DNA from: CBDCGV01 sp965216955
Lineage (GTDB): Bacteria; Bacteroidota; Bacteroidia; Chitinophagales; JADIYW01
Length of the DNA: 44,890 nt
Assembly (NCBI GenBank): GCA_965216955.1
Contig: CBDCGV010000001.1
Coordinates: 1-44,890 of the forward strand
Direction of reading: 5' to 3'
The notes under the pieces were generated by a model, which was not told the origin of the DNA, searched no databases, and saw nothing but the letters and a program-made list of their open reading frames with translations. Below are positions 16,768 to 25,425 of the stretch, piece by piece (position 1 is the first letter of the stretch; each line of letters opens with the position of its first letter). The position numbers were made by a program, and so were the translations under genes.

Positions 16768-18874
16768 GAGAAGTTCATTTTTTGTCCTTTTTCTTTTATC
16801 AAATAACCTCCAGGCAAATGATAATGAGATAGATACTAAACTATTGTCAAAGAAAATTGATGAGATTCAAAAGAATATCGACCTTTTTGATGGGAGTAGA
16901 GATGAGAAAGTATCTCTTGAAAATGTAGAAAATTCGGAACTAGCGGAGCATACCTATTTTACATTAATTGATGAAATTCAAAAGTCAATTCGCCAGAATG
17001 GCTTCAAAGAAATAGTTAAGTATAATGACTTAGTAGGAATACATAATGCATTGATGCTAGTCAATGAACGAAATTACCATCATGTAAAACATTTTAGTAA
17101 AGTATTTGAAAATGCGCACGGGATTTTAAAAAGTAAATCAAGTGGTTTTTTAGAAGATTATTTGGAAAAAAACAGATTTATTTCCTTAAAAAATATCATT
17201 CTATATAAAAATGAACCAAGTGCATTAAATTTTTTAAGAGAAACAGCATCAATATATCCTGCGGAGTTGTTAAGGCAAATCAAGCAGATTTATGAAGAAC
17301 CTTATACAAAGCGGTTAATAGTTCATACAGCGAAGGTCGCTCCGAATAGCGCTAAGCAGTATTTTGGCTCGAAAAACTTTATAAATAACTTTCTTTTAAG
17401 TTCTGATGATATTGCAATTAAGACGGTATTAAACATTTATAGAGAGTTTGGAAGTCAAAGTAAAGCTTATTTGTTTTTGGACGAGATAGTTAAGCGACCA
17501 GATTTATATACAATGACTCAGTATCATATTTTGGAAAATAATCCAAAGGAATATTTTACAAAATTGATAGCATTAAAGCGGAAGGAAAACCCCTTGGGTG
17601 TTCACAGTATAAATCAAGAGTTAAAATCGAAGTCTTTGGATTATGTGAGACCCATTAACGACCAACATTTATTAAAAGATGCGTCAGAGCGTTTTGCAAG
17701 TGTCGACAGCTTGTCACCAGATCAATTATATACAATTCTGGTATATACTCCTGAGGAGATCTTTACCTCAACTTTTAATGGCATTTTTGAACGATTGATT
17801 AATAAGATTAATGAGGAGTCAATAAATGGATATCATTTTTTACAGCGAGTAGGAATGAATAAATTCAGGACATTTATAAAGTTATGTTCAGGATATAATG
17901 CTTTGAAGACATTTATCTCGACGATGGATTTTAACGCTGCTAAAAATTTATTTAAGGCTTTTGTTAGTGGTCTACAGCATCAATCTAAATTTGAAGAAGC
18001 GGTGAATGTCGCCGATACTTTTGGGTCTATTGAAGATTCATCATATCTAAATCTATTTGGAGAGTATTTGGCAATTGAATATGTTAACGCAAGAGAATCT
18101 GGTGATATTAATGGTGCGGTTTTGTATGGATTGCTGATATCTCTTATTGCTGATAAAAGCAATGTATTACAAAATCCTAAAATCAATCTTGAGGATTTAT
18201 ATCAAATACCAGACATCAGTAAATTTCCATTTGAATATTTGATGGATGGAAATGGAAAACATGTGCAGCAACACTTCTTTTATGATGATGACGATGGAAT
18301 TTATTCATACAATTCTTTTTTAAAAGCGTTTAGAAGCAGCTTCTGGAAAGTAGAAGAAAATGAGCATTATGTTAAAATAAGCTCTTTGAAAGGGAAAGAT
18401 GTTGAAATTTATGCGAATAAGCCACTTTCAGAGCGTGAAGGACAGGCAATATTGAAAAAATTCTTTAAGGAGAATAGCATAAGGCCTTATACCATTGTTC
18501 ATAGGGGGCACAGCTATTATGCAGGATTAACAATTAATCATATTAATAAAGATGCTAAGATTGTTTTTTTAGGTTCTTGTGGGAGTTATCATAATTTGAC
18601 ATCGGTAATTGATCGCTCGGACCGTGTGCATATAATATCTTCAAAACAAATTGGAACTTCTGTTGTCAATAATTCAATCTTGAGAAGTATGGCTGATATG
18701 ATTAGAAATGGAGACGATATTGATTGGAGAAAATTATGGGATAAATTGGACAAAGAGTTTAAGGGAAACCCTAAAAGCTATGATCAGTTTAAAGATTACA
18801 TTCCTCCTCATAAGAATTTAGGTGCAATCTTTATTCAAGCTTACACAAGACTTTCTAAATATGGAAAAGGGTGA
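16745..18874 (+). CDS. Exported His/Cys-domain protein (paralogue 2)
   Basis: 709 residues with a type I signal peptide (positive IRR, hydrophobic 11-19, likely cut after NLQA). It aligns end to end with residues about 445-989 of the preceding protein: one helical module (155-305), a helical middle, then FFYDDDDGIYSY, VHRGHS with His586, LGSCGS with Cys612 and KDYIPPHKNLGAI. The His-to-Cys distance is 26 residues in both proteins. Paralogue 1 has Leu where this one has a second His (589), so His586 is the conserved one. A periplasmic or surface cysteine peptidase is the best guess, but a non-catalytic binding domain is possible. It is last in the glycosyltransferase operon; its stop codon lies inside the terminator stem. 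Confidence 0.85.
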   Translation: MSYWKYIRRSSFFVLFLLSNNLQANDNEIDTKLLSKKIDEIQKNIDLFDGSRDEKVSLENVENSELAEHTYFTLIDEIQKSIRQNGFKEIVKYNDLVGIHNALMLVNERNYHHVKHFSKVFENAHGILKSKSSGFLEDYLEKNRFISLKNIILYKNEPSALNFLRETASIYPAELLRQIKQIYEEPYTKRLIVHTAKVAPNSAKQYFGSKNFINNFLLSSDDIAIKTVLNIYREFGSQSKAYLFLDEIVKRPDLYTMTQYHILENNPKEYFTKLIALKRKENPLGVHSINQELKSKSLDYVRPINDQHLLKDASERFASVDSLSPDQLYTILVYTPEEIFTSTFNGIFERLINKINEESINGYHFLQRVGMNKFRTFIKLCSGYNALKTFISTMDFNAAKNLFKAFVSGLQHQSKFEEAVNVADTFGSIEDSSYLNLFGEYLAIEYVNARESGDINGAVLYGLLISLIADKSNVLQNPKINLEDLYQIPDISKFPFEYLMDGNGKHVQQHFFYDDDDGIYSYNSFLKAFRSSFWKVEENEHYVKISSLKGKDVEIYANKPLSEREGQAILKKFFKENSIRPYTIVHRGHSYYAGLTINHINKDAKIVFLGSCGSYHNLTSVIDRSDRVHIISSKQIGTSVVNNSILRSMADMIRNGDDIDWRKLWDKLDKEFKGNPKSYDQFKDYIPPHKNLGAIFIQAYTRLSKYGKG

Positions 18875-18895
18875 TTTTAAATAAATCACCCTTTT
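18865..18895. terminator. Strong bidirectional terminator
   Basis: A perfect stem (AAAAGGGTGATTT at 18865-18877 with its complement at 18883-18895) closes a five-base loop. The arms end in A4 and T4 runs, so it can stop transcription from both strands. It contains the stop codon of the upstream paralogue 2 gene and lies 27 bases beyond the end of the convergent ompA-like gene. Confidence 0.85.
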
Positions 18896-18921
18896 CTAAA
18901 AATCTTATTTAAATAAGCTAC

Positions 18922-20358
18922 TTAAGGAATGTATAATTTAAAATTAACTCTTCTATTTAATGCTCTTCCTTTAGCAGTATTATTGTCCGCAATTGGTCTA
19001 GTTTCTCCATACCCGATAGAACTTACTCTTTTCGAAGAAACTCCTTTGTTAATTAAATAAGCGGCAGCAGCGGCAGCTCGCTTATTAGAAAGGCTTAAGT
19101 TAATGGCATCACTTCCAACATTATCCGTATGACCTTCTACTTGTACACTATATTCAGGGAATTCCCCTAAGATTTTGGCAACTTCATTTAATACAGAGAA
19201 AGAGCTTGTTTTGATAATAGCACTTCCTGTTTCAAATTGAATGTTTTGAGCTGCCCACTCTAATTTTTTCTTAACCTCTTCTTTTACCTCAGGGCAACCT
19301 TTATTAGCAGCTGGTCCAGGTTGAGTTGGACATCTATCTTCAGAGTCAGTAATGCCATCACCATCTGCATCTGGACAACCATTCAATCTTCTTACACCTG
19401 GGATACTTGGACATTGATCTTTTTCATCTTCAATACCATCTTCATCAATATCTGATAAAGGACAACCATTTAAACGTGCAAGTCCTTTTTTATTAGGGCA
19501 TTTGTCATTTTCATCTTCAATACCATCACCATCAGTATCTGGGCATCCTTTAAATCTTGCAATACCAGCAACATTAGGACAATCATCATCTCCGTCTTTA
19601 ATGCCATCACCATCTGCATCAGGACATCCTCCCAATGTCGCTAATCCAGCAACATTTGGACAATCATCATTTTCATCCGTTACACCATCATTATCAGAAT
19701 CTATTGGTTGAGGAATAACTTTTTCTACAACCTTAGGTTCTGGTTTTGTCTTTTTGTGAGCATTGCCATCTAAGTCAAACATAAAACCTCCAGAGTAGAA
19801 AATATAATCTTCTGTTTGTGTTGTTAACCCGAAAGAGTATCCTCCATGAAGGTTTAACGCAATATCATGTCCAAGCTTTATATTAAAACCTAATCCAACC
19901 GGCATTCCAAATCCGAATTTTTCTTCTCCTGTTTCAGAAGATTCAAAATACATAACATTTCCGTGCGCAAAAATGTACGGTGCAATAGGAGTGGTTTCTT
20001 TAAGGATATATCCATTGTTTAATTTATAGTTTAAGCCAACTCCAGTTTGTAATAAATGCAGATTGTTCACAGGGTCATCTTTAACATATTCTCTGAAAGC
20101 TTGTGTTCCAATATGCATATCCACTGCTAAAGATGGATTTGGGTTATACCATAAAGTAAATTTTGGACCAAAATCTAGACCTCTGTTGAAGGGGACATAT
20201 TTATCCAATTTAGGAGAAAACAGATCTAGCGCATCTATATTTACGCCTAAACTCCATTTTGCATCGCCTACGTTACTTTTTTTCTCACTTGCTGCTTCTT
20301 GCGCAAATAGCAAAGAAGTTGTAGTGATTAACATTACTAATAACAAATTACCTCTCAT
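18922..20358 (-). CDS. OmpA-family protein with five thrombospondin type 3 repeats
   Basis: 478 residues: signal peptide (LLLVMLITTTSLLFAQ), an eight-stranded-type barrel up to about residue 200, then five calcium-binding TSP3 repeats of the DxDxDGxxD..D.CPN..G form. The fourth repeat carries a small insertion. Last comes an OmpA C-terminal peptidoglycan-binding domain with IQFETGSAII, VEGHTDNVGSD and NKRAAAAAAYL. Such proteins anchor the outer membrane to the cell wall and are often among the most abundant membrane proteins. It is transcribed alone, with a TAnnTTTG box upstream and the shared terminator below. The repeats give regular periodicity in the DNA between about 19290 and 19700. Confidence 0.95.
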   Translation of the reverse strand: MRGNLLLVMLITTTSLLFAQEAASEKKSNVGDAKWSLGVNIDALDLFSPKLDKYVPFNRGLDFGPKFTLWYNPNPSLAVDMHIGTQAFREYVKDDPVNNLHLLQTGVGLNYKLNNGYILKETTPIAPYIFAHGNVMYFESSETGEEKFGFGMPVGLGFNIKLGHDIALNLHGGYSFGLTTQTEDYIFYSGGFMFDLDGNAHKKTKPEPKVVEKVIPQPIDSDNDGVTDENDDCPNVAGLATLGGCPDADGDGIKDGDDDCPNVAGIARFKGCPDTDGDGIEDENDKCPNKKGLARLNGCPLSDIDEDGIEDEKDQCPSIPGVRRLNGCPDADGDGITDSEDRCPTQPGPAANKGCPEVKEEVKKKLEWAAQNIQFETGSAIIKTSSFSVLNEVAKILGEFPEYSVQVEGHTDNVGSDAINLSLSNKRAAAAAAYLINKGVSSKRVSSIGYGETRPIADNNTAKGRALNRRVNFKLYIP

Positions 20359-20378
20359 AAAAATTATTTTTGTTGCCG

Positions 20379-20386
20379 CAAAGGTA
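20379..20386 (-). promoter_or_regulatory. Promoter -7 box of the ompA-like gene
   Basis: On the minus strand TACCTTTG matches the Bacteroidota TAnnTTTG box exactly and is followed by GC, as often seen. It ends 20 bases before the ATG at 20358. The -33 region is weaker: TTC rather than TTG at the 20-base spacing seen in other promoters here. Confidence 0.55.
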
Positions 20387-20481
20387 TGTGCTTTTTGAGT
20401 GATAAAGAAAAAACATACTTCTTTTTAATTAATTGATAATGGACGCTTTTATACAAATATATTTTAATCACTTAAATAGAA

Positions 20482-23376
20482 TTATTGAATTCTAAATTTT
20501 AATGTTTGAATCGTTTGATTGGTTTGCTTATTCAAGATTTCTATGAAGTAATGACCTTTGTTCAGATTTGAAACATTGATTTTTTTAAAATGTCTAAAGT
20601 GTTCAATTTTAACTGTTTGTCCAAGAATATTGCAGATTTTTAGCTTGTAGTCCTTTTCGTTATTAGAATTAATCTGAATGTATTCTTTGGTAGGGTTCGG
20701 CCAAAGTGAGAACTTGTACTGGTTTTTAATAGGAGTTTCATTTGTAGAGGTAACCTTAATGTTTTCATACACAGGAAATATAATTTGTGTGGGAGAGTTA
20801 GGTGCGAATGAAATTTTATTAGCTGCTTTTCTAGGGTGCATTGTTGTTCCTTGAAAAAGATAAGTCTTTCCATCTTTAGGCTGTCTTCTGAAAAAATCGC
20901 CATTTTCAATGGGCAGATTTGGATTGGATTGATATCTAGGATGGTTACTACTACTTATGAGCACTTTTATTTGATGACCAACTCCAAAAGTGTAGGCAAT
21001 AGGCAATGTCTGAAAATAATATTCGTACATTTTGCCACTTTCAATATTTGAGAAGATAGCATTGTCATTTTCTTTGCCCTCTACAATAGATCTCGCATAG
21101 GCCCTTGCACGAGCATTTATGCATCCTCCGACGACATACATTTCTCGCCCATCAGGATATACGTCTAATATTCTAACAAAAAAATCCGTGTCAGTTGGAT
21201 CACCAGTAGAAGTATTTTCAGGATGTGATTCAGCATATAACTTAACTTTTGTAAAACCTATAATAGATAGAGTATCTTGTAATGTGTCACTTGTAAAATG
21301 CAATACATCATTTCTAGTCATTGTAAGAGAGTCATACTTTTTATTAGCTAGGTTAATTTGCCCTTGACTTTCTCTTTCTTCATCTGGTAATTTTAGTATC
21401 ATATTAGCTCCACCTACTGTAAGTACGGGGTTGTCGGGGTCATGGATAAATGAATTGTAACCTTCATTAATTTTCGGTGGAATAAAGTTGAGTTTCCCAT
21501 TAGCATGCAAATACATAGGCGTTTCATGTATGTTTTCTTTAATAGGAAAAGTATCCGCTGAAAACCAATAGTTGCCAACGCTGCTATTTGCGGGGTCATC
21601 AACAGGTCCCACTACATAAAATCTTACGTCTGGAACTTTAGTAAAGTCTACTTTTGGTATTTCTTTTAATGGATTGCCTTCAAATCCTTCAATTAATGGC
21701 CCAAAAGAGGGTAAGTCGATGTTGAAGTTGGATACATTGTTGAAGACCCTAATCGAGATAGGAACTTTTTTTAGGCCACTCGCTCCAGTTATAAAGTTTA
21801 TTAGTTCTACAAAAGGCATTTTGAAATCTCTTGCAGGAAATTTTACAAATAAACCCTCTACAACCGTTTGGTATTCTTTTGCTGAAGGAATCGTTATAGT
21901 TGGTTCTCCTACATTTGCATAGTTATTATAATTAAGGTTAGCTCTAAACCAACTTAATAGTTCAGATTCAGCCATTTTTGCAATATCTAAATCTTCTCCA
22001 AGATTGCTTATATCAACCTTAACAAGATCTAATATGTTTTCAGGATATGTTAGGTCTCCTGTTGTTCTGTTTGCAATGGTTTGATGTGCCCACGGACCAA
22101 TAATAATTTTTTGCTTTTGTTTGTTGCCAAGAGAAGGGTTATTGTGCTTTTTTATATTTGCCCAGGTTTCAATACTCCCATCTATGAAAATATCCCACCA
22201 TCCTGTAACAGAAAATACAGGCACTTCCATATTGGTATATCTGTTAACAGTGCCATTTAAATCGCTTTCTCCATTTTCATTGATCATTGCTCTACTAATA
22301 TCCATGTCTTTTCTACCTATAGAATTTGGATAGTATCCGGCTGGATGGCCTTCATATTTATTCACTACAAAATGATCAATTGCTTTATCCGCTGCTTCAA
22401 ACTTATTAGAGGTGCCATAGTCAAAAGAAGTATGTATGTCATTTTGCAAGTCGTTGTCAATAGCAATTAGGTCATCTCTGGTATCTATTATTTGTCCTAA
22501 AAGCCAACCTGAAACTAACTGTTCTCTAAATACACCATTTTGTATTCCTGTACTTTTATAGAATTCTCCAGGACCAACCATAGGAAACAAACATTTTAAC
22601 CCTCCTTCATTAGGGTCTATTTTTTTTGCAGCCGCAGCTTGCAATTGATTATATGCTAGTGCTGACGCTCCAAACATTCCCAATGAACCATTAAAAACAG
22701 GAGCAATGGTGTCAAATGTTCCATCGTTGTCTAAGTCATAATTTCTCATGAGATTGTTTTTGATGAATTCTATGGTATTATATCCATCTTCATGATAATT
22801 CCCATTAACGGCTTGATCTGTGTTAGTTAAGTCAAGAATATGAGTATATTGATGATACGCTGATTTAGCCCAACTATCAGAATATAGTGGTAGATACACC
22901 CCCTCCGAAGCGTATCGGCCTCTCATATCTTGTACAAACCCTGCATATCCTAAAAGGGACATTGCTGAGCCAACCAAACGTTCACCATTTTTATTATAAG
23001 GTGTTCTTTCAAGGACACCTGGTAATTGTTGAGGAATTGGGTTTGGTTTTCCATTTTTGGATTTATATTGGATATACTGAAACCCCTTTGGCAAAAGCGT
23101 TAGTTCAATGGTGTCTGTTCCAAAAATAGTAGTAGGCAACCCCACTTTCACAACCAAGCTATCCTGCAAAATTGGAAGATAGATATCCGTTTCTAAAGCG
23201 GTTCCATCAGGCATAATGAAAGGAACTTGCAGTCGTAAGGCAAAGTCTTCAATATTATCTAGCTTGCCATTTTTAGGAAATTGATCCGATAAATTAATAG
23301 CCCCGGGAATAATGGGATGCTGCGCTAAAATAATTTGACAAAAGAAAATATTTATTAGGAAATATAGCCTTTTCAT
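20482..23376 (-). CDS. T9SS-secreted CocE/S15-type hydrolase
   Basis: 964 residues: signal peptide (to about LAQ19), an alpha/beta-hydrolase domain of the CocE/NonD, X-Pro dipeptidyl-peptidase (S15) family, its beta-rich C-terminal jelly-roll, and a T9SS sorting domain over the last 75 residues (WPNPTKEYIQI ... NLNKGHYFIEI). Family landmarks are VQDMRGRYASEG (148-159), the nucleophile region GMFGASALAYNQ with Ser238, TGWWD with Asp395 and IGPWAH with His431. These enzymes cleave acyl esters or X-Pro peptides. The nucleophile elbow GASAL differs from the usual GxSYxG. A DxDxDGxxD loop (214-222) is inserted just before it. The protein probably acts at the surface or outside the cell. Confidence 0.9.
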   Translation of the reverse strand: MKRLYFLINIFFCQIILAQHPIIPGAINLSDQFPKNGKLDNIEDFALRLQVPFIMPDGTALETDIYLPILQDSLVVKVGLPTTIFGTDTIELTLLPKGFQYIQYKSKNGKPNPIPQQLPGVLERTPYNKNGERLVGSAMSLLGYAGFVQDMRGRYASEGVYLPLYSDSWAKSAYHQYTHILDLTNTDQAVNGNYHEDGYNTIEFIKNNLMRNYDLDNDGTFDTIAPVFNGSLGMFGASALAYNQLQAAAAKKIDPNEGGLKCLFPMVGPGEFYKSTGIQNGVFREQLVSGWLLGQIIDTRDDLIAIDNDLQNDIHTSFDYGTSNKFEAADKAIDHFVVNKYEGHPAGYYPNSIGRKDMDISRAMINENGESDLNGTVNRYTNMEVPVFSVTGWWDIFIDGSIETWANIKKHNNPSLGNKQKQKIIIGPWAHQTIANRTTGDLTYPENILDLVKVDISNLGEDLDIAKMAESELLSWFRANLNYNNYANVGEPTITIPSAKEYQTVVEGLFVKFPARDFKMPFVELINFITGASGLKKVPISIRVFNNVSNFNIDLPSFGPLIEGFEGNPLKEIPKVDFTKVPDVRFYVVGPVDDPANSSVGNYWFSADTFPIKENIHETPMYLHANGKLNFIPPKINEGYNSFIHDPDNPVLTVGGANMILKLPDEERESQGQINLANKKYDSLTMTRNDVLHFTSDTLQDTLSIIGFTKVKLYAESHPENTSTGDPTDTDFFVRILDVYPDGREMYVVGGCINARARAYARSIVEGKENDNAIFSNIESGKMYEYYFQTLPIAYTFGVGHQIKVLISSSNHPRYQSNPNLPIENGDFFRRQPKDGKTYLFQGTTMHPRKAANKISFAPNSPTQIIFPVYENIKVTSTNETPIKNQYKFSLWPNPTKEYIQINSNNEKDYKLKICNILGQTVKIEHFRHFKKINVSNLNKGHYFIEILNKQTNQTIQTLKFRIQ

Positions 23377-23387
23377 TTACACGTTTT

Positions 23388-23404
23388 GCTAACGACAAGT
23401 TAGC
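23388..23404. promoter_or_regulatory. Small inverted repeat upstream of the S15 hydrolase gene
   Basis: GCTAAC and GTTAGC arms separated by five bases lie 11 bases upstream of the hydrolase ATG. They could be an operator or a leader hairpin. There is no T-run suited to termination. The arms are only six bases long, so chance is possible. Confidence 0.25.
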
Positions 23405-23427
23405 GAAATACACTTTAAGAAAAGTTG

Positions 23428-24660
23428 CTATATGTCAATTTCTAATGTTGTTCTTAGTAAATCGTCTAGGTTCTCTCTTCGTCTTATTAAATGAGCCTTC
23501 TCTTCATAAATCATTATTTCAGCAGGGCGGTATCTTGAGTTGTAATTCGAGGACATCATAAAACCATATGCTCCGGCATTATGAATGGCAAGAATATCTC
23601 CTTCTCGTACTTCATTTAGTTTTCTATCCCATCCAAAAGTATCCGTTTCACATATGTATCCTACTACTGCATATATTCTTTGTTTTCCAGAAGGATTCGA
23701 AATATTAGTAATATGGTGGTAGGCGTCGTACATCATTGGCCTTATTAGATGATTTTGTCCGGCATCTACACCAGCAAAAACAGTCGCTGTGGTTTGCTTA
23801 ATAACATTTGTTTTAACCAATAAATACCCAGACTCACTCACTAAAAACTTCCCGGGCTCAAATTTGATCTGTAAATCTTTGCCGTACTCTTTGCAAAAGG
23901 TTTTAAATCTTGCTGATAGTTTCTGACCTAACTCATCAATATCTGTAGAAATATCGTTTGGTTTATATGCAACTTTAAACCCACTGCCGAAATCTACAAA
24001 TTCTAAATCTTTAAAGTCTTTAGCAATATCTAATAAAATATCCGCTCCTTTCAAAAAAACGTCAATATCTAAAATGTCAGAGCCGGTATGCATATGAAGC
24101 CCGTTTATTTTCATATTATTGGCAACAATAACTCTTTCAACATGTCTCAATTGATAAATTGAAATGCCAAATTTAGAATCTATGTGTCCTGTTGAAATTT
24201 TATGATTTCCACCTGCTAAGATATGCGGGTTTATTCTTATGCAAACCGGATAGGAGCCACCAAAGTCATGGCCGAATTGTTCTAGTATGGATATATTGTC
24301 AATATTGATTTTTACACCATATTCAACAGCTTTTTTTATCTCTTCTAGAGAGACACAATTAGGAGTATAAATAATATTTTGCGGTTCAAAACCAGCTTTT
24401 AAAGCCAATTGAACCTCTTGAATAGATACGGTATCAATTCCGGCACCTAATGACCTAAGCACTTTTAAGATATTGACATTTGTGAGGGCTTTACATGCAT
24501 AGTGTATCTTAACATCTACACTTTTAAAAGCATCACATAATCGTTTATATTGGCTGGCAATTTTATTTGTATCATACACGTAAAGAGGCGTTCCATATTC
24601 ATTACAAATAGTATGTAAATCTACACCTCCAATCTGATAATTCCCATTGACTAATTCCAT
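23428..24660 (-). CDS. lysA: Diaminopimelate decarboxylase LysA
   Basis: 410 residues, normal length. This PLP enzyme decarboxylates meso-diaminopimelate to L-lysine, the last step of lysine biosynthesis. The PLP lysine is Lys57 in YACKA. Other fold-type III landmarks are GLHMHTGSDI, EPGKFLVSESG, the active-site CETDTFGWDR and GAYGFMMSSNYNSR. It is cytosolic. It has its own -7 box at 24688-24695, which lies against the terminator of the upstream yceI gene. No lysine riboswitch is apparent, since the leader is only about 25 bases. Confidence 0.96.
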   Translation of the reverse strand: MELVNGNYQIGGVDLHTICNEYGTPLYVYDTNKIASQYKRLCDAFKSVDVKIHYACKALTNVNILKVLRSLGAGIDTVSIQEVQLALKAGFEPQNIIYTPNCVSLEEIKKAVEYGVKINIDNISILEQFGHDFGGSYPVCIRINPHILAGGNHKISTGHIDSKFGISIYQLRHVERVIVANNMKINGLHMHTGSDILDIDVFLKGADILLDIAKDFKDLEFVDFGSGFKVAYKPNDISTDIDELGQKLSARFKTFCKEYGKDLQIKFEPGKFLVSESGYLLVKTNVIKQTTATVFAGVDAGQNHLIRPMMYDAYHHITNISNPSGKQRIYAVVGYICETDTFGWDRKLNEVREGDILAIHNAGAYGFMMSSNYNSRYRPAEIMIYEEKAHLIRRRENLDDLLRTTLEIDI

Positions 24661-24687
24661 CAGTTATCTTTTAACTATTCCTCATTT

Positions 24688-24695
24688 CAAAAGTA
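24688..24695 (-). promoter_or_regulatory. Promoter -7 box of lysA
   Basis: On the minus strand TACTTTTG fits TAnnTTTG perfectly, 27 bases before the lysA ATG. The nearest upstream TTG is 23 bases away and lies inside the stem of the yceI terminator (24703-24727). That stem would therefore supply the -33 element. Confidence 0.5.
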
Positions 24696-24702
24696 CATTA
24701 AA

Positions 24703-24727
24703 AAAGGGGTTGATTTTCAACCCCTTT
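24703..24727 (-). terminator. Terminator after yceI
   Basis: An 11-bp perfect stem (AAAGGGGTTGA with its complement, 24703-24713 and 24717-24727) with a three-base loop, followed on the minus strand by a T-rich tail. It stands 29 bases after the yceI stop and closes the long efflux operon. Confidence 0.85.
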
Positions 24728-24756
24728 GCATTTTTTATAAAAACTTTATATCAGTC

Positions 24757-25356
24757 TTATTTTGCTACGAGGTGTATTTTTAGCTTAAATTTATCATTTA
24801 TAGCCTTATCTCCGAGACTTTTGAAAAAGGTTCCTGAACCAAATTTTATATCAAATTCAGTTCTATCAATATCAATCTCTGTATCGACAATAAATTTGCC
24901 GTTTTCTATTTTTGGGGCAATCGGAAAAGTAAAAGATTTCGTCACACCTTTGATGGTAAAATCTGCAGTTAAATTAAATTCATTACCATTTCTTTCTACA
25001 TTGGTTAATACTAAGCTTGCTGTAGGGTGTTCTTCAACACCAAAAAAATCGTCTGAATTTAAATGATCCACTAATTTTTTATTGTACTTTGGATTTTCAA
25101 TATCTTCTACAGAGATAGTAGTCATGTCTATAACAATACGGCCACCGGCAAATTGATGATTGACATCAAAATTAAGTTCCCCAGACTGAATAGAAACATA
25201 TCCATTATGAGCTCCGGTAACTTTCTTTCCGATCCATTCGACCCTACTTTCTTCCGTATTTACGGTAAGTTTAGTAACGTGGTTAGAATTTGCGCTAGCA
25301 AAAATTTGACTAAATCCTAGGGCTATCATTAAAATCAGTGATCTGAATAGTTTCAT
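24757..25356 (-). CDS. YceI-family periplasmic lipid-binding protein
   Basis: 199 residues from the ATG at 25356. A longer TTG reading from 25395 would put hydrophilic residues before a clean signal peptide (KLFRSLILMIALGFSQIFASA), so I reject it. The mature part is the YceI lipocalin-like barrel: SRVEWIGKKVTGAHNGYVSIQSG, GGRIVIDMTTISVED, LVDHLNSDDFF and FTIKGVTKSFTFP. YceI proteins bind isoprenoid-type lipids in the periplasm, and many respond to stress. It is the last gene of the efflux operon, 69 bases after the phosphatase gene, and is followed by a strong terminator. Confidence 0.93.
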   Translation of the reverse strand: MKLFRSLILMIALGFSQIFASANSNHVTKLTVNTEESRVEWIGKKVTGAHNGYVSIQSGELNFDVNHQFAGGRIVIDMTTISVEDIENPKYNKKLVDHLNSDDFFGVEEHPTASLVLTNVERNGNEFNLTADFTIKGVTKSFTFPIAPKIENGKFIVDTEIDIDRTEFDIKFGSGTFFKSLGDKAINDKFKLKIHLVAK

Positions 25357-25425
25357 TTTAAAATTATTTGAATTAATAATACAAGTTAAATGCAATAATC
25401 GTTCCTATTTACTAAACTTAATCTT

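Noticed and set aside
19290..19700. Regular repeats spaced about 70-110 bases that look like a repeat array
   Set aside because: They encode the five thrombospondin type 3 repeats of the OmpA protein; the units are imperfect, lie in frame and have no unique spacers, so this is not a CRISPR array.
24647..25066. Open frame of 139 codons on the plus strand
   Set aside because: It lies antisense to yceI, has no family features, and the minus-strand reading has a full YceI domain and signal peptide.
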